Assembly (NCBI RefSeq): GCF_014649755.1
Contig: NZ_BMTQ01000010.1
Coordinates: forward strand, 124,001 to 188,000
DNA length: 64,000 nucleotides
Origin: Streptomyces litmocidini
GTDB lineage: Bacteria; Actinomycetota; Actinomycetes; Streptomycetales; Streptomycetaceae
Reading direction: 5' to 3'
Every line of letters begins with the position of its first letter. Position 1 is the stretch's first letter. The notes under the pieces are model-generated. The model had not been told where the DNA came from and ran no database searches. It was given only the letters and a program-made list of their open reading frames with translations. The position numbers were made by a program, and so were the translations under genes. Of this stretch, positions 9,587 to 18,422 are shown piece by piece.

Positions 9587-10414
9587 ATGGTGGTCCGTAC
9601 GGCGGCCCGGCAGCAGGTCACGGCGTGGCGGCCGCACGTCCCCGGGGTCGTGGAGGTGTTCCACGCCCGCTTCACCGAGCACGCGTACCCGATGCACGTG
9701 CACGACGTGTGGACCCTGCTCATCGTCGACGACGGTGCGGTCCGCTACGACCTCGACCGGCACGAGCGCGGCACTCCCGGCGACACGGTGTCCCTGCTCC
9801 CGCCGCAGGTCCCGCACAACGGCTCGCCCGCCACCGCCGACGGCTTCCGGAAGCGGGTCCTGTACCTGGACCTGACCCAGCTGGACGAGAGCCTCATCGG
9901 TCCGGCGGTCGACGCGCCCGACCTCGTCGACCCGCTGCTGCGGCGCCGCGTCGGGCAGTTGCACACCGCGCTCGCGGAGCCGGGTGACGAGCTGGAGGCG
10001 CAGAGCCGTCTCGCCCTCATCGGCGAGCGGCTGCGCGGCCACCTGCGGCCCCGGCTCGTCACGCCCGCGCGGGGAGCCGGTCCCGGTGTGGCGCGCGACC
10101 TGCGGGAGCTCCTCGACGCACGCCTCGTCGAGGGCGTGACCCTGGACGAGGCCGCCGGACTGCTGCACGCCCACCCGGCCCATCTCGTACGGGCGTTCAG
10201 CGGCGCCTTCGGCATCGCGCCGCACCAGTACCTGACGGCCCGCCGGATCGACCGGGCCCGGCGCCTGCTGCTCGAGGGGCGGCCGCCGGTCGAGGTGGCG
10301 GCCGCGACCGGGTTCTACGACCAGTCGCACCTGAACCGCTCGTTCAAGCGGATCGTGGGCACCACTCCGGGCCGCTTCTCCCGGACGTCCGGGAGAACGC
10401 CGCCCTTCTCGTGA
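9587..10414 (+). CDS. AraC-family transcriptional regulator with cupin sensor domain
   Basis: A 275-residue regulator. The N-terminal ~110 residues form a cupin-like pocket with the usual HxHD-type motif (YPMHVHDVWTLLIVDDGAV) and the AraC_binding signature HNGSPAT. The C-terminal ~90 residues carry two helix-turn-helix units, with the family signature GFYDQSHLNRSFKRIVGTTPGRF. The start was placed at 9587, after a possible -10 element, because the longer upstream frame is not AraC-like. It sits head to head with the DUF2000 gene, the classic arrangement for an activator and its target. The inducing ligand is unknown. Confidence 0.9.
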   Translation: MVVRTAARQQVTAWRPHVPGVVEVFHARFTEHAYPMHVHDVWTLLIVDDGAVRYDLDRHERGTPGDTVSLLPPQVPHNGSPATADGFRKRVLYLDLTQLDESLIGPAVDAPDLVDPLLRRRVGQLHTALAEPGDELEAQSRLALIGERLRGHLRPRLVTPARGAGPGVARDLRELLDARLVEGVTLDEAAGLLHAHPAHLVRAFSGAFGIAPHQYLTARRIDRARRLLLEGRPPVEVAAATGFYDQSHLNRSFKRIVGTTPGRFSRTSGRTPPFS

Positions 10415-10447
10415 GCGGCCCGGGAACCTCTCACCACCCCATGGCGT

Positions 10448-10466
10448 TATACCCCCCAAGGGTATA
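10448..10466. promoter_or_regulatory. CsoR/CstR-type palindrome TATACCC-CCCAA-GGGTATA
   Basis: A perfect 7-bp inverted repeat with a 5-nt spacer lies 15 nt before the GTG of the AhpD-like gene, overlapping where a promoter or leader should be. A-T-A-C-C-C / G-G-G-T-A-T half-sites are typical of operators bound by CsoR-family (copper) and CstR-family (persulfide) repressors. No such repressor gene is in this window, so the regulator would act in trans. The palindrome is seen; the assignment is inference. Confidence 0.55.
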
Positions 10467-10481
10467 CAGAGGAGGGGTTCC

Positions 10482-11012
10482 GTGACCACGAGAAGACTGA
10501 CCGCGCTCGCTCCCGAGCAGGCGCCCGGCCGCGCGCGCGAGCTGCTGACCGACATCGTCGAACGGCACGGCTCCGTCGGCGAGATGGTGTCCACGATGGC
10601 GCACTCGCCCGCGCTGCTCGACGGCTATCTCGGCCTCTCGCGCGCCATGAGGAGGGTGAAGATCCCCCGCGCCCTGAGCGAGAAGCTGTCCCTCGCCGTC
10701 CAGGAGTGGATCGGCTGCGGCACCTGCCGCGAGGCGCACCGGGAGGCCGGGCGCGCGGCGGGGCTGACCGAGACCGACGTCGAACTCGCCCGCCAGGGCA
10801 CGTCGACCGATCCGCGCGAGGCCGCCCTCATCGGCCTCGCCCTGCGGGTCCTGGCCGAACCGGGTTCGCTCTCGGACGAGGACGTCGCCGGGGTGCGGGC
10901 GCACGGCTGGAGCGACCGGGTGATCGCCGAAGTGGTCGGCGTGGTCACCCTCAACCTCCTCACCGGCGCCTTCAACCTCCTCGCGGGCATCCAGCCGCGA
11001 CCTGAGGACTGA
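10482..11012 (+). CDS. AhpD-like carboxymuconolactone decarboxylase family protein
   Basis: A 176-residue protein of the AhpD/CMD superfamily. It carries the redox pair Cys79-x2-Cys82 followed by His86 (CGTCREAH), the active-site arrangement of alkylhydroperoxidase D. Members reduce peroxides or act as thiol oxidoreductases, so a peroxide or reactive-sulfur defence role is reasonable. The GTG start is preceded by an excellent GGAGGGG ribosome binding site. Directly upstream is a TATACCC/GGGTATA palindrome suggesting control by a copper- or persulfide-sensing CsoR-family repressor. The exact substrate cannot be told from sequence. Confidence 0.87.
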   Translation: MTTRRLTALAPEQAPGRARELLTDIVERHGSVGEMVSTMAHSPALLDGYLGLSRAMRRVKIPRALSEKLSLAVQEWIGCGTCREAHREAGRAAGLTETDVELARQGTSTDPREAALIGLALRVLAEPGSLSDEDVAGVRAHGWSDRVIAEVVGVVTLNLLTGAFNLLAGIQPRPED

Positions 11013-11035
11013 GGGACGACCGGCCCGGCGTCGGC

Positions 11036-11686
11036 CTACGGGGCCGTCCGCCGGGGCGGCGGGGCCGAAGGGCGCCGAGGAGCCGTGAAAGCGACGCCGG
11101 CCGCCGTGACGGTGGTCTCGGCGTCGCTCCCGAGGGCGTACGCCGCGACGCGGGAGACCGTCGCGGCCGGCACGGCCCCGCCGATCCCCGGTGCCGCCGG
11201 GATGTCCTGCGTCGCGTGGGCGTCGTGCGGGACGACGACCCGGTAGCCGAGGGCCAGGGCCGTACGGGCCGTCGCCTGCACGCACATCTCCGACATCACC
11301 CCGCAGACGGCGATGGCCCGTATCCCCGCGTCGGTGAGCACGGCCTCCAACCGGGTCTCCTGGAAGCCGTCGTCGTGGGGCTTGCGGATCACGACCTCGG
11401 CCGGTCCGGGTTCCACGGGGTGGTGGAGTTCCCAGCCGGGCGTGTGCGGTTCGTCCTCGGCACCGGGCGGCCCGTCGTTCTGCAGGTGGGCGATGAACGC
11501 CCCCTCCCGCCGGGCCCGGGCGATCAGGTCGGCAGTCCGGTCGACGAGGCGGTCGGCGGCGGGCACGGCCCCGTCGCCGGTGACGAAGGCCGACTGCACG
11601 TCGACGACGACGAGGGCGTCCACGGGCCCGACCCGCCACGGGATTTCGGCCCCTCCGGAAGGCCGGGAGACCTCCGCGCGCACCAC
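11036..11686 (-). CDS. Isochorismatase-family cysteine hydrolase
   Basis: A 216-residue alpha/beta hydrolase of the isochorismatase/nicotinamidase superfamily. The catalytic triad is readable: Asp in ALVVVDVQSAF (about residue 29), Lys in VIRKPHDDGF (about 102) and Cys in CGVMSEMCVQATARTAL (about 134). Members hydrolyse small amides or isochorismate; specificity cannot be assigned. The start is one of two adjacent GTG codons at 11686/11683 with a poor ribosome binding site, and an internal start near residue 22 is possible. It converges on the AhpD-like gene with a 23-bp gap. The C-terminal tail is Pro/Arg rich. Confidence 0.85.
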   Translation of the reverse strand: MVRAEVSRPSGGAEIPWRVGPVDALVVVDVQSAFVTGDGAVPAADRLVDRTADLIARARREGAFIAHLQNDGPPGAEDEPHTPGWELHHPVEPGPAEVVIRKPHDDGFQETRLEAVLTDAGIRAIAVCGVMSEMCVQATARTALALGYRVVVPHDAHATQDIPAAPGIGGAVPAATVSRVAAYALGSDAETTVTAAGVAFTAPRRPSAPPPRRTAP

Positions 11687-11973
11687 CCGGACCCGCGGGC
11701 CGCCTCACCGGTCGGGAACAGGGGGCCGCACAACCGGATCGACGACGTCCGCGTGGGGGGCCTGCTGCCGGACGGCATCCGCGGCGAGGCCGACGGGTAC
11801 GCCCTCCAGGACCACCGGCTCCAGGCGGTGCGGGTCGTCCTGGAGACGTCCGTACGGCACCCGGGCGAGGCGCGGGCCGCGGAGTCGCGCCGTACGGAGG
11901 CCACGGGCCGCCGAAGCTGCGGGCCGGGCGCCGGGCGAACGCCTCTCGGCCCCCGTCCACGTGACGGGTCCCG
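11687..11973. other. Short spacer containing a coding-like plus-strand fragment
   Basis: No complete gene. On the plus strand from about 11716 to 11900 one frame reads an orderly peptide (GGLLPDGIRGEADGYALQDH followed by RLQAVRVVLET) with nearly every codon ending in G or C, but without an ATG, a ribosome binding site or a nearby stop. It resembles a remnant of a lost gene rather than a random shadow. I cannot name the family. Confidence 0.35.
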
Positions 11974-12498
11974 TCACGCCGGATCGGACGGCGGCGGAGC
12001 CACCGGCCCGGTCGGAACGGGCCGAGCGACCGGACGTGGCAGACCGAGCGGGTCCGGCAGACCCTCCGGATCCGGCCGTCCGAGCGGGTCCGGCAGACCG
12101 AGCGGGTCCGGCAGACCGAGGGGGTCCGGCAGACCGACGGCGGTGTCCGCCTCGTCGAGGAAGTCCGGTGGCCCCGGCTCGGGTCGGAGGACGTCGGTCA
12201 GCGCGGTCAGCCGGATGAGCCGCAGGATCCACGGCTGGTCGCAGAGGAGTCGCCAGCGCGCACCGCGCCGGTGCACGCGCCCGGCGCAGTGGGCGAGGAG
12301 CCCCAGTCCCGTGGCGTCGCAGAAGGAGAGGCGCCGGATGTCGACGGTCAGGGCGTCGGACTCCCGGACGAGGGCATCGAGCTCGGGCCGCAGGTGCCGC
12401 ACCAGGACGAGGTCGAGCTCGCCCCGGAGGGCGGCGACCGTGAGACCGCCGGTCGAGCGGACGACGAGGTACGGGTCGTGACGGGGAATCAGCTGCAT
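11974..12498 (-). CDS. STAS-domain anti-sigma factor antagonist
   Basis: A 174-residue protein. The first ~110 residues are a STAS domain (YLVVRSTGGLTVAALRGELD, then VDIRRLSFCDATGLGLLAHC), the fold of anti-anti-sigma factors. The phospho-acceptor loop reads DATG instead of the common D-S-x-G, so the Thr would be the likely phosphorylation site. The C-terminal ~60 residues are Pro-rich and contain five 6-residue copies of GLPDPL, encoded by an 18-bp tandem repeat; this tail is probably disordered. GGAG lies 7 nt before the ATG at 12498. Such proteins bind anti-sigma kinases and are dephosphorylated by SpoIIE-type phosphatases like the one at the left edge, but no partner is adjacent. Confidence 0.85.
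   Translation of the reverse strand: MQLIPRHDPYLVVRSTGGLTVAALRGELDLVLVRHLRPELDALVRESDALTVDIRRLSFCDATGLGLLAHCAGRVHRRGARWRLLCDQPWILRLIRLTALTDVLRPEPGPPDFLDEADTAVGLPDPLGLPDPLGLPDPLGRPDPEGLPDPLGLPRPVARPVPTGPVAPPPSDPA
12045..12134. repeat. Five 18-bp tandem repeats inside the STAS gene
   Basis: The unit CGAGCGGGTCCGGCAGAC occurs at 12045, 12081 and 12099, with one mismatch at 12117 and a diverged copy at 12063. All are in frame, adding 6 residues each (GLPDPL) to the STAS tail, so copy number can change without a frameshift. Confidence 0.9.
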
Positions 12499-12676
12499 CG
12501 GACGCTCCACAAGGTGGCTCCATGTGTCACGTCGAGCGTGGCCGCCCCCTCGCGGGGAGGGACGTTTCGCCTCGACCGCTGTCACCTGAATCGGTGAAGA
12601 TCCGCTCCTCTTTCTCTCGTTCGGGCGCACGTGGTCCGGACGCGCGTCCGGACCACGGCGGGCGGGCCGCGGGACC

Positions 12677-14089
<1,413 letters not shown>

Positions 14090-14235
14090 GTCCTGCACCT
14101 TCTTCCCGTACGTTCTCGGCCGCCGCTCGTCGACGGCACCCGGACGGTACTGCGCAGCGGGGCCGCCGGGTGCCCGGATCGGCCAGTGGCACGGATCGGC
14201 CACGCCCCGGGCGGCGGGGGCTGCCGGGCCGGGCC

Positions 14236-14241
14236 GATAAT
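14236..14241 (+). promoter_or_regulatory. -10 hexamer GATAAT before a leaderless regulator start
   Basis: GATAAT ends 7 nt before the ATG at 14249, so transcription is expected to start on or next to that ATG. There is no ribosome binding site. A matching -35 is not obvious in the GC-rich upstream sequence. Confidence 0.5.
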
Positions 14242-14248
14242 GCGGTCC

Positions 14249-15226
14249 ATGGCGAACGCGAAGCTCGGTGAGGCCCTCCGGCTGCTCGGGATCGGCGACG
14301 AGGCCCGCCGGGTCTACGTCCGGCTCCTGGAACTCGGTCCCGCGCCGCTGAGCGCCATCGGTTCGGCGGCCGGTCTCGCCGGTGCGGAACTGTCGGCGGC
14401 GTACGGGGAACTCGTCGACGCGGGCCTGGCGAGCCCCGCCGGACAGGACCCGGTGGCACCGGTGCCGCCCGCCGCGGGCCTGGAGATCCTGGGACGGCAC
14501 CGGGCGGCCGAGCTCGACGAGTCGCGGATCACCGTCGGCGGCGCCTTCGAGTCGTTCCGGCGGCAGCGGCTCGCCGCGTACCACGACGACCTCGTCGAGG
14601 TGGTGACGGGGGACGCGGTGGGTCCCCGGATGCGGCACGCCTGGGCCAGCGCGCGCGAGGAGATCCGGCAGCTGGACTCTCCCCCGTACTTCCCGCTGCC
14701 GAGCGCCACCGACGACGCCCTCGCGACCCTGGCGCGCGGGGTGACGCAGCGGGTCGTCTACTCCCAGGCCTCGCTGGAGCACCCGGGGCAGCTGGAGGAG
14801 TCGATCGAGCCGTGCGTGGAGGCGGGCGAGCAGGCGCGGGTGCTGCCGTCGGTGCCGGTGAAACTGGTGATCATCGACGACGCGTACGCCATGGTCTCGC
14901 TCTCCATCAAGGAGGCCGACGTGCACAACAGCATGCTCGTGGTGCAGCCGTGCGGCCTGCTGTCGGCGCTCGTGGCGCTGTTCGAGCAGGCCTGGCAGAG
15001 CGCGCTGCCGCTGCACGGCCGTTCCGTGCGGCCGGCCGGGCTGCTGCCGGCCGACCGCCGGCTGCTGCGGCTGCTCGCGGGCGGGGCGGGCGACGAGGTC
15101 ATCGCCCGGGAGATCGGGGTCAGCCGCCGCACGCTCTTCCGCCGGATCCAGGTCCTCATGGCCCGGCTCGGCGCCACGAGCCGCTTCCAGATGGCGCTGC
15201 AGGCGCAGCGCCAGGGCTGGCTGTGA
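14249..15226 (+). CDS. TrmB/LuxR-like helix-turn-helix regulator
   Basis: A 325-residue regulator with two DNA-binding-like segments. The N-terminal ~65 residues (LGIGDEARRVYVRLLELGPA) resemble the winged helix of TrmB-type regulators; the C-terminal ~60 residues (DRRLLRLLAGGAGDEVIAREI then GVSRRTLFRRIQVLMARLG) form a LuxR-like helix-turn-helix. The middle resembles the effector-binding or phospholipase-D-like region of this family. ATG 14249 is preferred over ATG 14240 because of the GATAAT element 7 nt upstream. Proteins of this architecture are common orphan regulators in Streptomyces. It is divergent from pepP and converges on the prolyl oligopeptidase with only 4 bp between stops. Confidence 0.82.
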   Translation: MANAKLGEALRLLGIGDEARRVYVRLLELGPAPLSAIGSAAGLAGAELSAAYGELVDAGLASPAGQDPVAPVPPAAGLEILGRHRAAELDESRITVGGAFESFRRQRLAAYHDDLVEVVTGDAVGPRMRHAWASAREEIRQLDSPPYFPLPSATDDALATLARGVTQRVVYSQASLEHPGQLEESIEPCVEAGEQARVLPSVPVKLVIIDDAYAMVSLSIKEADVHNSMLVVQPCGLLSALVALFEQAWQSALPLHGRSVRPAGLLPADRRLLRLLAGGAGDEVIAREIGVSRRTLFRRIQVLMARLGATSRFQMALQAQRQGWL

Positions 15227-15230
15227 GGGA

Positions 15231-17243
15231 TCAGGTCAGGTGCCGCCGGAGGAAGGTGTGCACGAGGGCGCTGTTGTGGGCGGCCTGTTCGTTGTCCCCG
15301 GCGCCCGCGTGGCCGCCGCCGGTGTTCTCGTGGAACAGCACGGGGTGGCCGAGTTCCCGTAGCCGTGCCGCGGTCTTGCGCGCGTGGCCGGGGTGGACGC
15401 GGTCGTCGCGGGTGGAGGTCATCAGGAGCACCGGCGGGTAGGTCCGGTCGGCGGCGAGCCGGTGGTACGGGGAGATCTCCCGCAGGTGGGCCAGGTCGGC
15501 CGGGTCGTCGGGGTCGCCGTACTCGGCGATCCAGGAGGCGCCCGCGAGGAGCTTGTGGAAGCGGGTCATGTCGAGCAGCGGGACCTGGGCGACGATCGCG
15601 CCGAAGAGCTCCGGGTACCGGGTGAGCATGGCGCCCATGAGCAGGCCGCCGTTGCTGCCGCCCGACGCGGCGAGCCGGTCCGGGGTGGTGACGCCCCGCG
15701 CGACGAGGTCCTCGGCGACGGCCGCGAAGTCCTCGAAGGCCCGCGGCCGGTGCGCGCCGAGCGCGGCCTGGTGCCAGTCCGGGCCGTACTCGCCGCCGCC
15801 CCGGATGTTCGCGATGACGTAGGTGCCGCCGTCCTCCAGCCACGCCCGGCCCGTGACGGCGCCGTAGAAGGGGGTGAGGGAGACCTCGAAGCCGCCGTAG
15901 CCGTAAAGCAGGGTGGGGCCGGGGCCGGTGACGGCGTGGTCGGGGCCGATGACGAAGTAGGGCACGCGGGTGCCGTCGGGGGAGGTCGCGAAGTGCTGCT
16001 CCACCGTGAGGCCGGCGGTGTCGAAGCGGTCCGGGGCCCGCTTGAGGACCTCCGTGTCGCCGCCGACGTGCCCGCGGTGGAGGCTGGAGGGCTGGAGGAA
16101 GCCGGACACGTCGAGGAAGTACTCGTCGGAGACGTCCGGGTCCGTGTCCACGACGCCGACGGCGGACAGCGGCGGGACGCCGACGAGCGGGGTGCGCGTC
16201 CAGCCGGTGCCGTCGCGGCCCGGGGTGAGGACCTCGATGTGGGCGCTGACGTCCCGCATCGTCTCCAGGATCAGGTGGTGCCGGGTCCAGGAGTGCCCGG
16301 CGAGGGCCGTCCGCGCGTCCGGGGTGAACAGCACCTCGGGGGTGCGGTCGCCCGCGAGGAAGGCGTCGAAGCCGAAGGCGAGGAGGGAGCCGGTGGGCTG
16401 CCCGAGCCAGTCGGACTTCAGGGTGACGAGCAGGTGCCCGCGGTGGGCCTCGACGAGCGCGTCGTCGGGGACGTCGAGGCGCACGGTCGTGCCGTCGGGC
16501 TCCAGGAGGTACGTCTCGCTGCGGAAGAAGTCCAGCGAGCGGCCGACGAAGTCCCGCTCGAAGCCGGGCGTGGGGTCGCGGTAGCCCCAGGCCGACACGT
16601 CGGCGTCCTCGGCCTCGTAGACGAGTTCGGACTCCTCGACCGGCGTGCCGCGCCGCCACCGCCGGACGGTGCGCGGGTAGCCGGATTCGGTGAGGGAGCC
16701 CGGTCCGGTGTCCGTGCCGACGAAGACGGTGTCGGCGTCGATCCACCCGATGCGCGTCTTCGCCTCCGGCACCGCGAAGCCGTCCGCGACGAACTCCCGC
16801 TTCTCCAGGTCGAATTCGCGGACCACGACGGCGTCGCCGCCGTCCCGGGAGAGCCGCACCAGGGCCCGGTCGTACGCGGGGCGGCGCACCCGGGCCCCGT
16901 CCCACACCCACTTCTCGCCCTCCGCGGCGGCGAGCGCGTCGACGTCGAGGAGGACCTCCCACGCGGGTTCGTCCTTGCGGTACTGCTCCAGGGTCGTGCG
17001 CCGCCACACCCCGCGGACGTGCTCGGCGTCGCGCCAGAAGTTGTAGAGGTGGGCGCCGCGCCGCACGGTGTACGGGATGCGGTCCGAGGCGTCGAGCACC
17101 TCCCTCAGGCGCGCCTTCAGCGGGGCGAACCCGTCGTCGGCGGCCAGCACGTCCGCCGTCTCGGCGTTCCGCTCGGCCACCCACGCGAGGGCGGCCTCGC
17201 CGGAGATGTCTTCCAGCCACAGGTACGGGTCGTCATCGCTCAC
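15231..17243 (-). CDS. Prolyl oligopeptidase family serine peptidase (S9A)
   Basis: A 670-residue cytosolic peptidase that cleaves short peptides after proline. The N-terminal seven-bladed propeller begins with the family motif DPYLWLEDISGEAALAWV. The C-terminal alpha/beta hydrolase has the nucleophile in ASGGSNGGLLMG (Ser at about 529), Asp in MTSTRDDRVHPGHA (about 611) and His in TGGGHAGAG (about 644), so the triad is intact. The GTG at 17243 is chosen because it starts the conserved N-terminus; a purine-rich ACGGGG just precedes it. It lies 37 bp downstream of the nitrobindin gene on the same strand and may be co-transcribed. Confidence 0.94.
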   Translation of the reverse strand: MSDDDPYLWLEDISGEAALAWVAERNAETADVLAADDGFAPLKARLREVLDASDRIPYTVRRGAHLYNFWRDAEHVRGVWRRTTLEQYRKDEPAWEVLLDVDALAAAEGEKWVWDGARVRRPAYDRALVRLSRDGGDAVVVREFDLEKREFVADGFAVPEAKTRIGWIDADTVFVGTDTGPGSLTESGYPRTVRRWRRGTPVEESELVYEAEDADVSAWGYRDPTPGFERDFVGRSLDFFRSETYLLEPDGTTVRLDVPDDALVEAHRGHLLVTLKSDWLGQPTGSLLAFGFDAFLAGDRTPEVLFTPDARTALAGHSWTRHHLILETMRDVSAHIEVLTPGRDGTGWTRTPLVGVPPLSAVGVVDTDPDVSDEYFLDVSGFLQPSSLHRGHVGGDTEVLKRAPDRFDTAGLTVEQHFATSPDGTRVPYFVIGPDHAVTGPGPTLLYGYGGFEVSLTPFYGAVTGRAWLEDGGTYVIANIRGGGEYGPDWHQAALGAHRPRAFEDFAAVAEDLVARGVTTPDRLAASGGSNGGLLMGAMLTRYPELFGAIVAQVPLLDMTRFHKLLAGASWIAEYGDPDDPADLAHLREISPYHRLAADRTYPPVLLMTSTRDDRVHPGHARKTAARLRELGHPVLFHENTGGGHAGAGDNEQAAHNSALVHTFLRRHLT

Positions 17244-17280
17244 CCCCGTATTGTGCAGGTCCGGCCGCCGGGTCCTCCCG

Positions 17281-17829
17281 TCAGCGCCGCTTCTCGCGGT
17301 GGAGCCGTACCGCGAGGTGGTGCTGGAGCGGCCGGCCGACGGCGGCGAGGTCGTGGACGAAGTCGAGGGTGTCCTCGTCGGTGAGGGTGTAGCGGCGGCG
17401 GGTGGCGTCGACCCGCTTGGCGGTGGGGGCCGAGGCGACCTGCTCGGTGGCGAGGTCGACAACGGTGCCGTCCGCGCGGCCGACGGCGATCTCCGCGATG
17501 CCGGTGGGCTGGGTGACCAGCGCCTCGACCCGCCCCTCGGGCTGCAGCCGCCACCAGCCGCTCTCCCGCGCGGACGGCCGCAGCGGGGTGCCGTCCTCGT
17601 CGATCAGCCAGGCCCGCGCCTCGTAGTGCAGGAAGGGGCGGCCGTCATGGCTGAAGGTGACCTCCTGCTCGTACGCGAACTCGTCGGCGAGCGTCGGATA
17701 ACCGCCCCGCCCCCGCCCGACCCAGGTCCCGAGCAACCCCGCCACCGGGGCGAGCAGCGCGTGCGGTGCGGGCGCCCCGTCCGCCCGGAACGCGTCGGGG
17801 TACGGGCGCTGCGGGTCGCGGTCGTTCAT
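17281..17829 (-). CDS. Nitrobindin-like heme-binding beta-barrel protein
   Basis: A 182-residue protein of the THAP4/nitrobindin (FABP-like, DUF1794) family, which binds ferric heme in a ten-stranded barrel and can isomerise peroxynitrite or bind nitric oxide. The diagnostic entry motif is LLGTWVGRGRGGYPT (about residues 32-46), and the C-terminal HHLAVRLHR contains the expected heme-ligating His (about 171). ATG 17829 has AGGAG 8 nt upstream. No signal peptide. It precedes the prolyl oligopeptidase on the same strand. Confidence 0.87.
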   Translation of the reverse strand: MNDRDPQRPYPDAFRADGAPAPHALLAPVAGLLGTWVGRGRGGYPTLADEFAYEQEVTFSHDGRPFLHYEARAWLIDEDGTPLRPSARESGWWRLQPEGRVEALVTQPTGIAEIAVGRADGTVVDLATEQVASAPTAKRVDATRRRYTLTDEDTLDFVHDLAAVGRPLQHHLAVRLHREKRR

Positions 17830-17911
17830 GAGGTGCGCTCCTGGGTCGGGGCCTGTGCCGTACGGCAGCTTAGAGGTCATCCCATTGGGCGGGCCCGGTA
17901 GGCCGCGGGCC

Positions 17912-18220
17912 ATGGCCGGGATCGTTGGACGGCTGGTGCCGGACGAGGGGTGGGAACCGTTCCCACCGGTGGTGCCGGAGGCTCCGTCGCGGCCCCGGGG
18001 TGGCGGCCGGCGTCGGCACGGCGGCCGGGAGGTGCCGGCCGCGATCGTGTTCGTGGCCACGTCGGGCTGCACGTGGCAGCAGTTGCCGTCCGCCGACAAC
18101 CTCGCCAAGTACGTGAACGACGAAACCATACCGACCCGGCGAGGAACTCATGAGGACATACGGCTCGAACCGATCTCGGCACACGCCCTCTCGGCCCAGT
18201 TCGGACCCCTCAACCGGTGA
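17912..18220 (+). pseudogene. Truncated IS5-type transposase remnant
   Basis: From ATG 17912 the frame reads the N-terminal DUF4096-like helix-turn-helix of IS5/IS1182-type transposases: GRLVPDEGWEPFPPVVPEAP, a GGGRRR basic run, and REVPAAIVFVATSGCTWQQLP. After about 18085 the similarity stops and the frame ends at 18220, so the DDE catalytic domain is entirely missing. This is a decayed insertion-sequence end left between the nitrobindin gene and the large toxin-like gene. Terminal inverted repeats were not identified. Confidence 0.72.
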
Positions 18221-18222
18221 CA

Positions 18223-18249
18223 GCCCCCGTTGAAATCCTCACCGGGGGC
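18223..18249. terminator. Hairpin upstream of the multidomain gene
   Basis: GCCCCCG and CGGGGGC arms of 7 bp flank a 13-nt loop, just after the end of the transposase remnant. It could terminate read-through from the left. No T tract follows. The rest of 18250-18422 is the presumed promoter and leader of the large gene; it is visibly more AT-rich near 18390-18422. Confidence 0.4.
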
Positions 18250-18422
18250 CTGCGCGACGGGCGCGTTAGTCGAACGCAACCAGAACGCAAGCGGCTCCCC
18301 CTAGGCTGCGGCTCCCGCGATCAAGGCACCACCGGAGCGCCGACGTGTTCAGGCAGGGCAGGCAGAAAAGGCGGGACCAGATCGGGGGACCAGACAATTC
18401 GAAAACCTAGGATGACATTCGA

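Noticed and set aside
5521..9987. 1488-codon plus-strand ORF
   Set aside because: It overlaps the LAL regulator and the AraC region antisense, has no recognisable motif, and arises from lack of stops in GC-rich DNA.
12045..12134. Possible CRISPR array
   Set aside because: The 18-bp units are directly adjacent without spacers and lie in frame in a gene; it is a tandem repeat.
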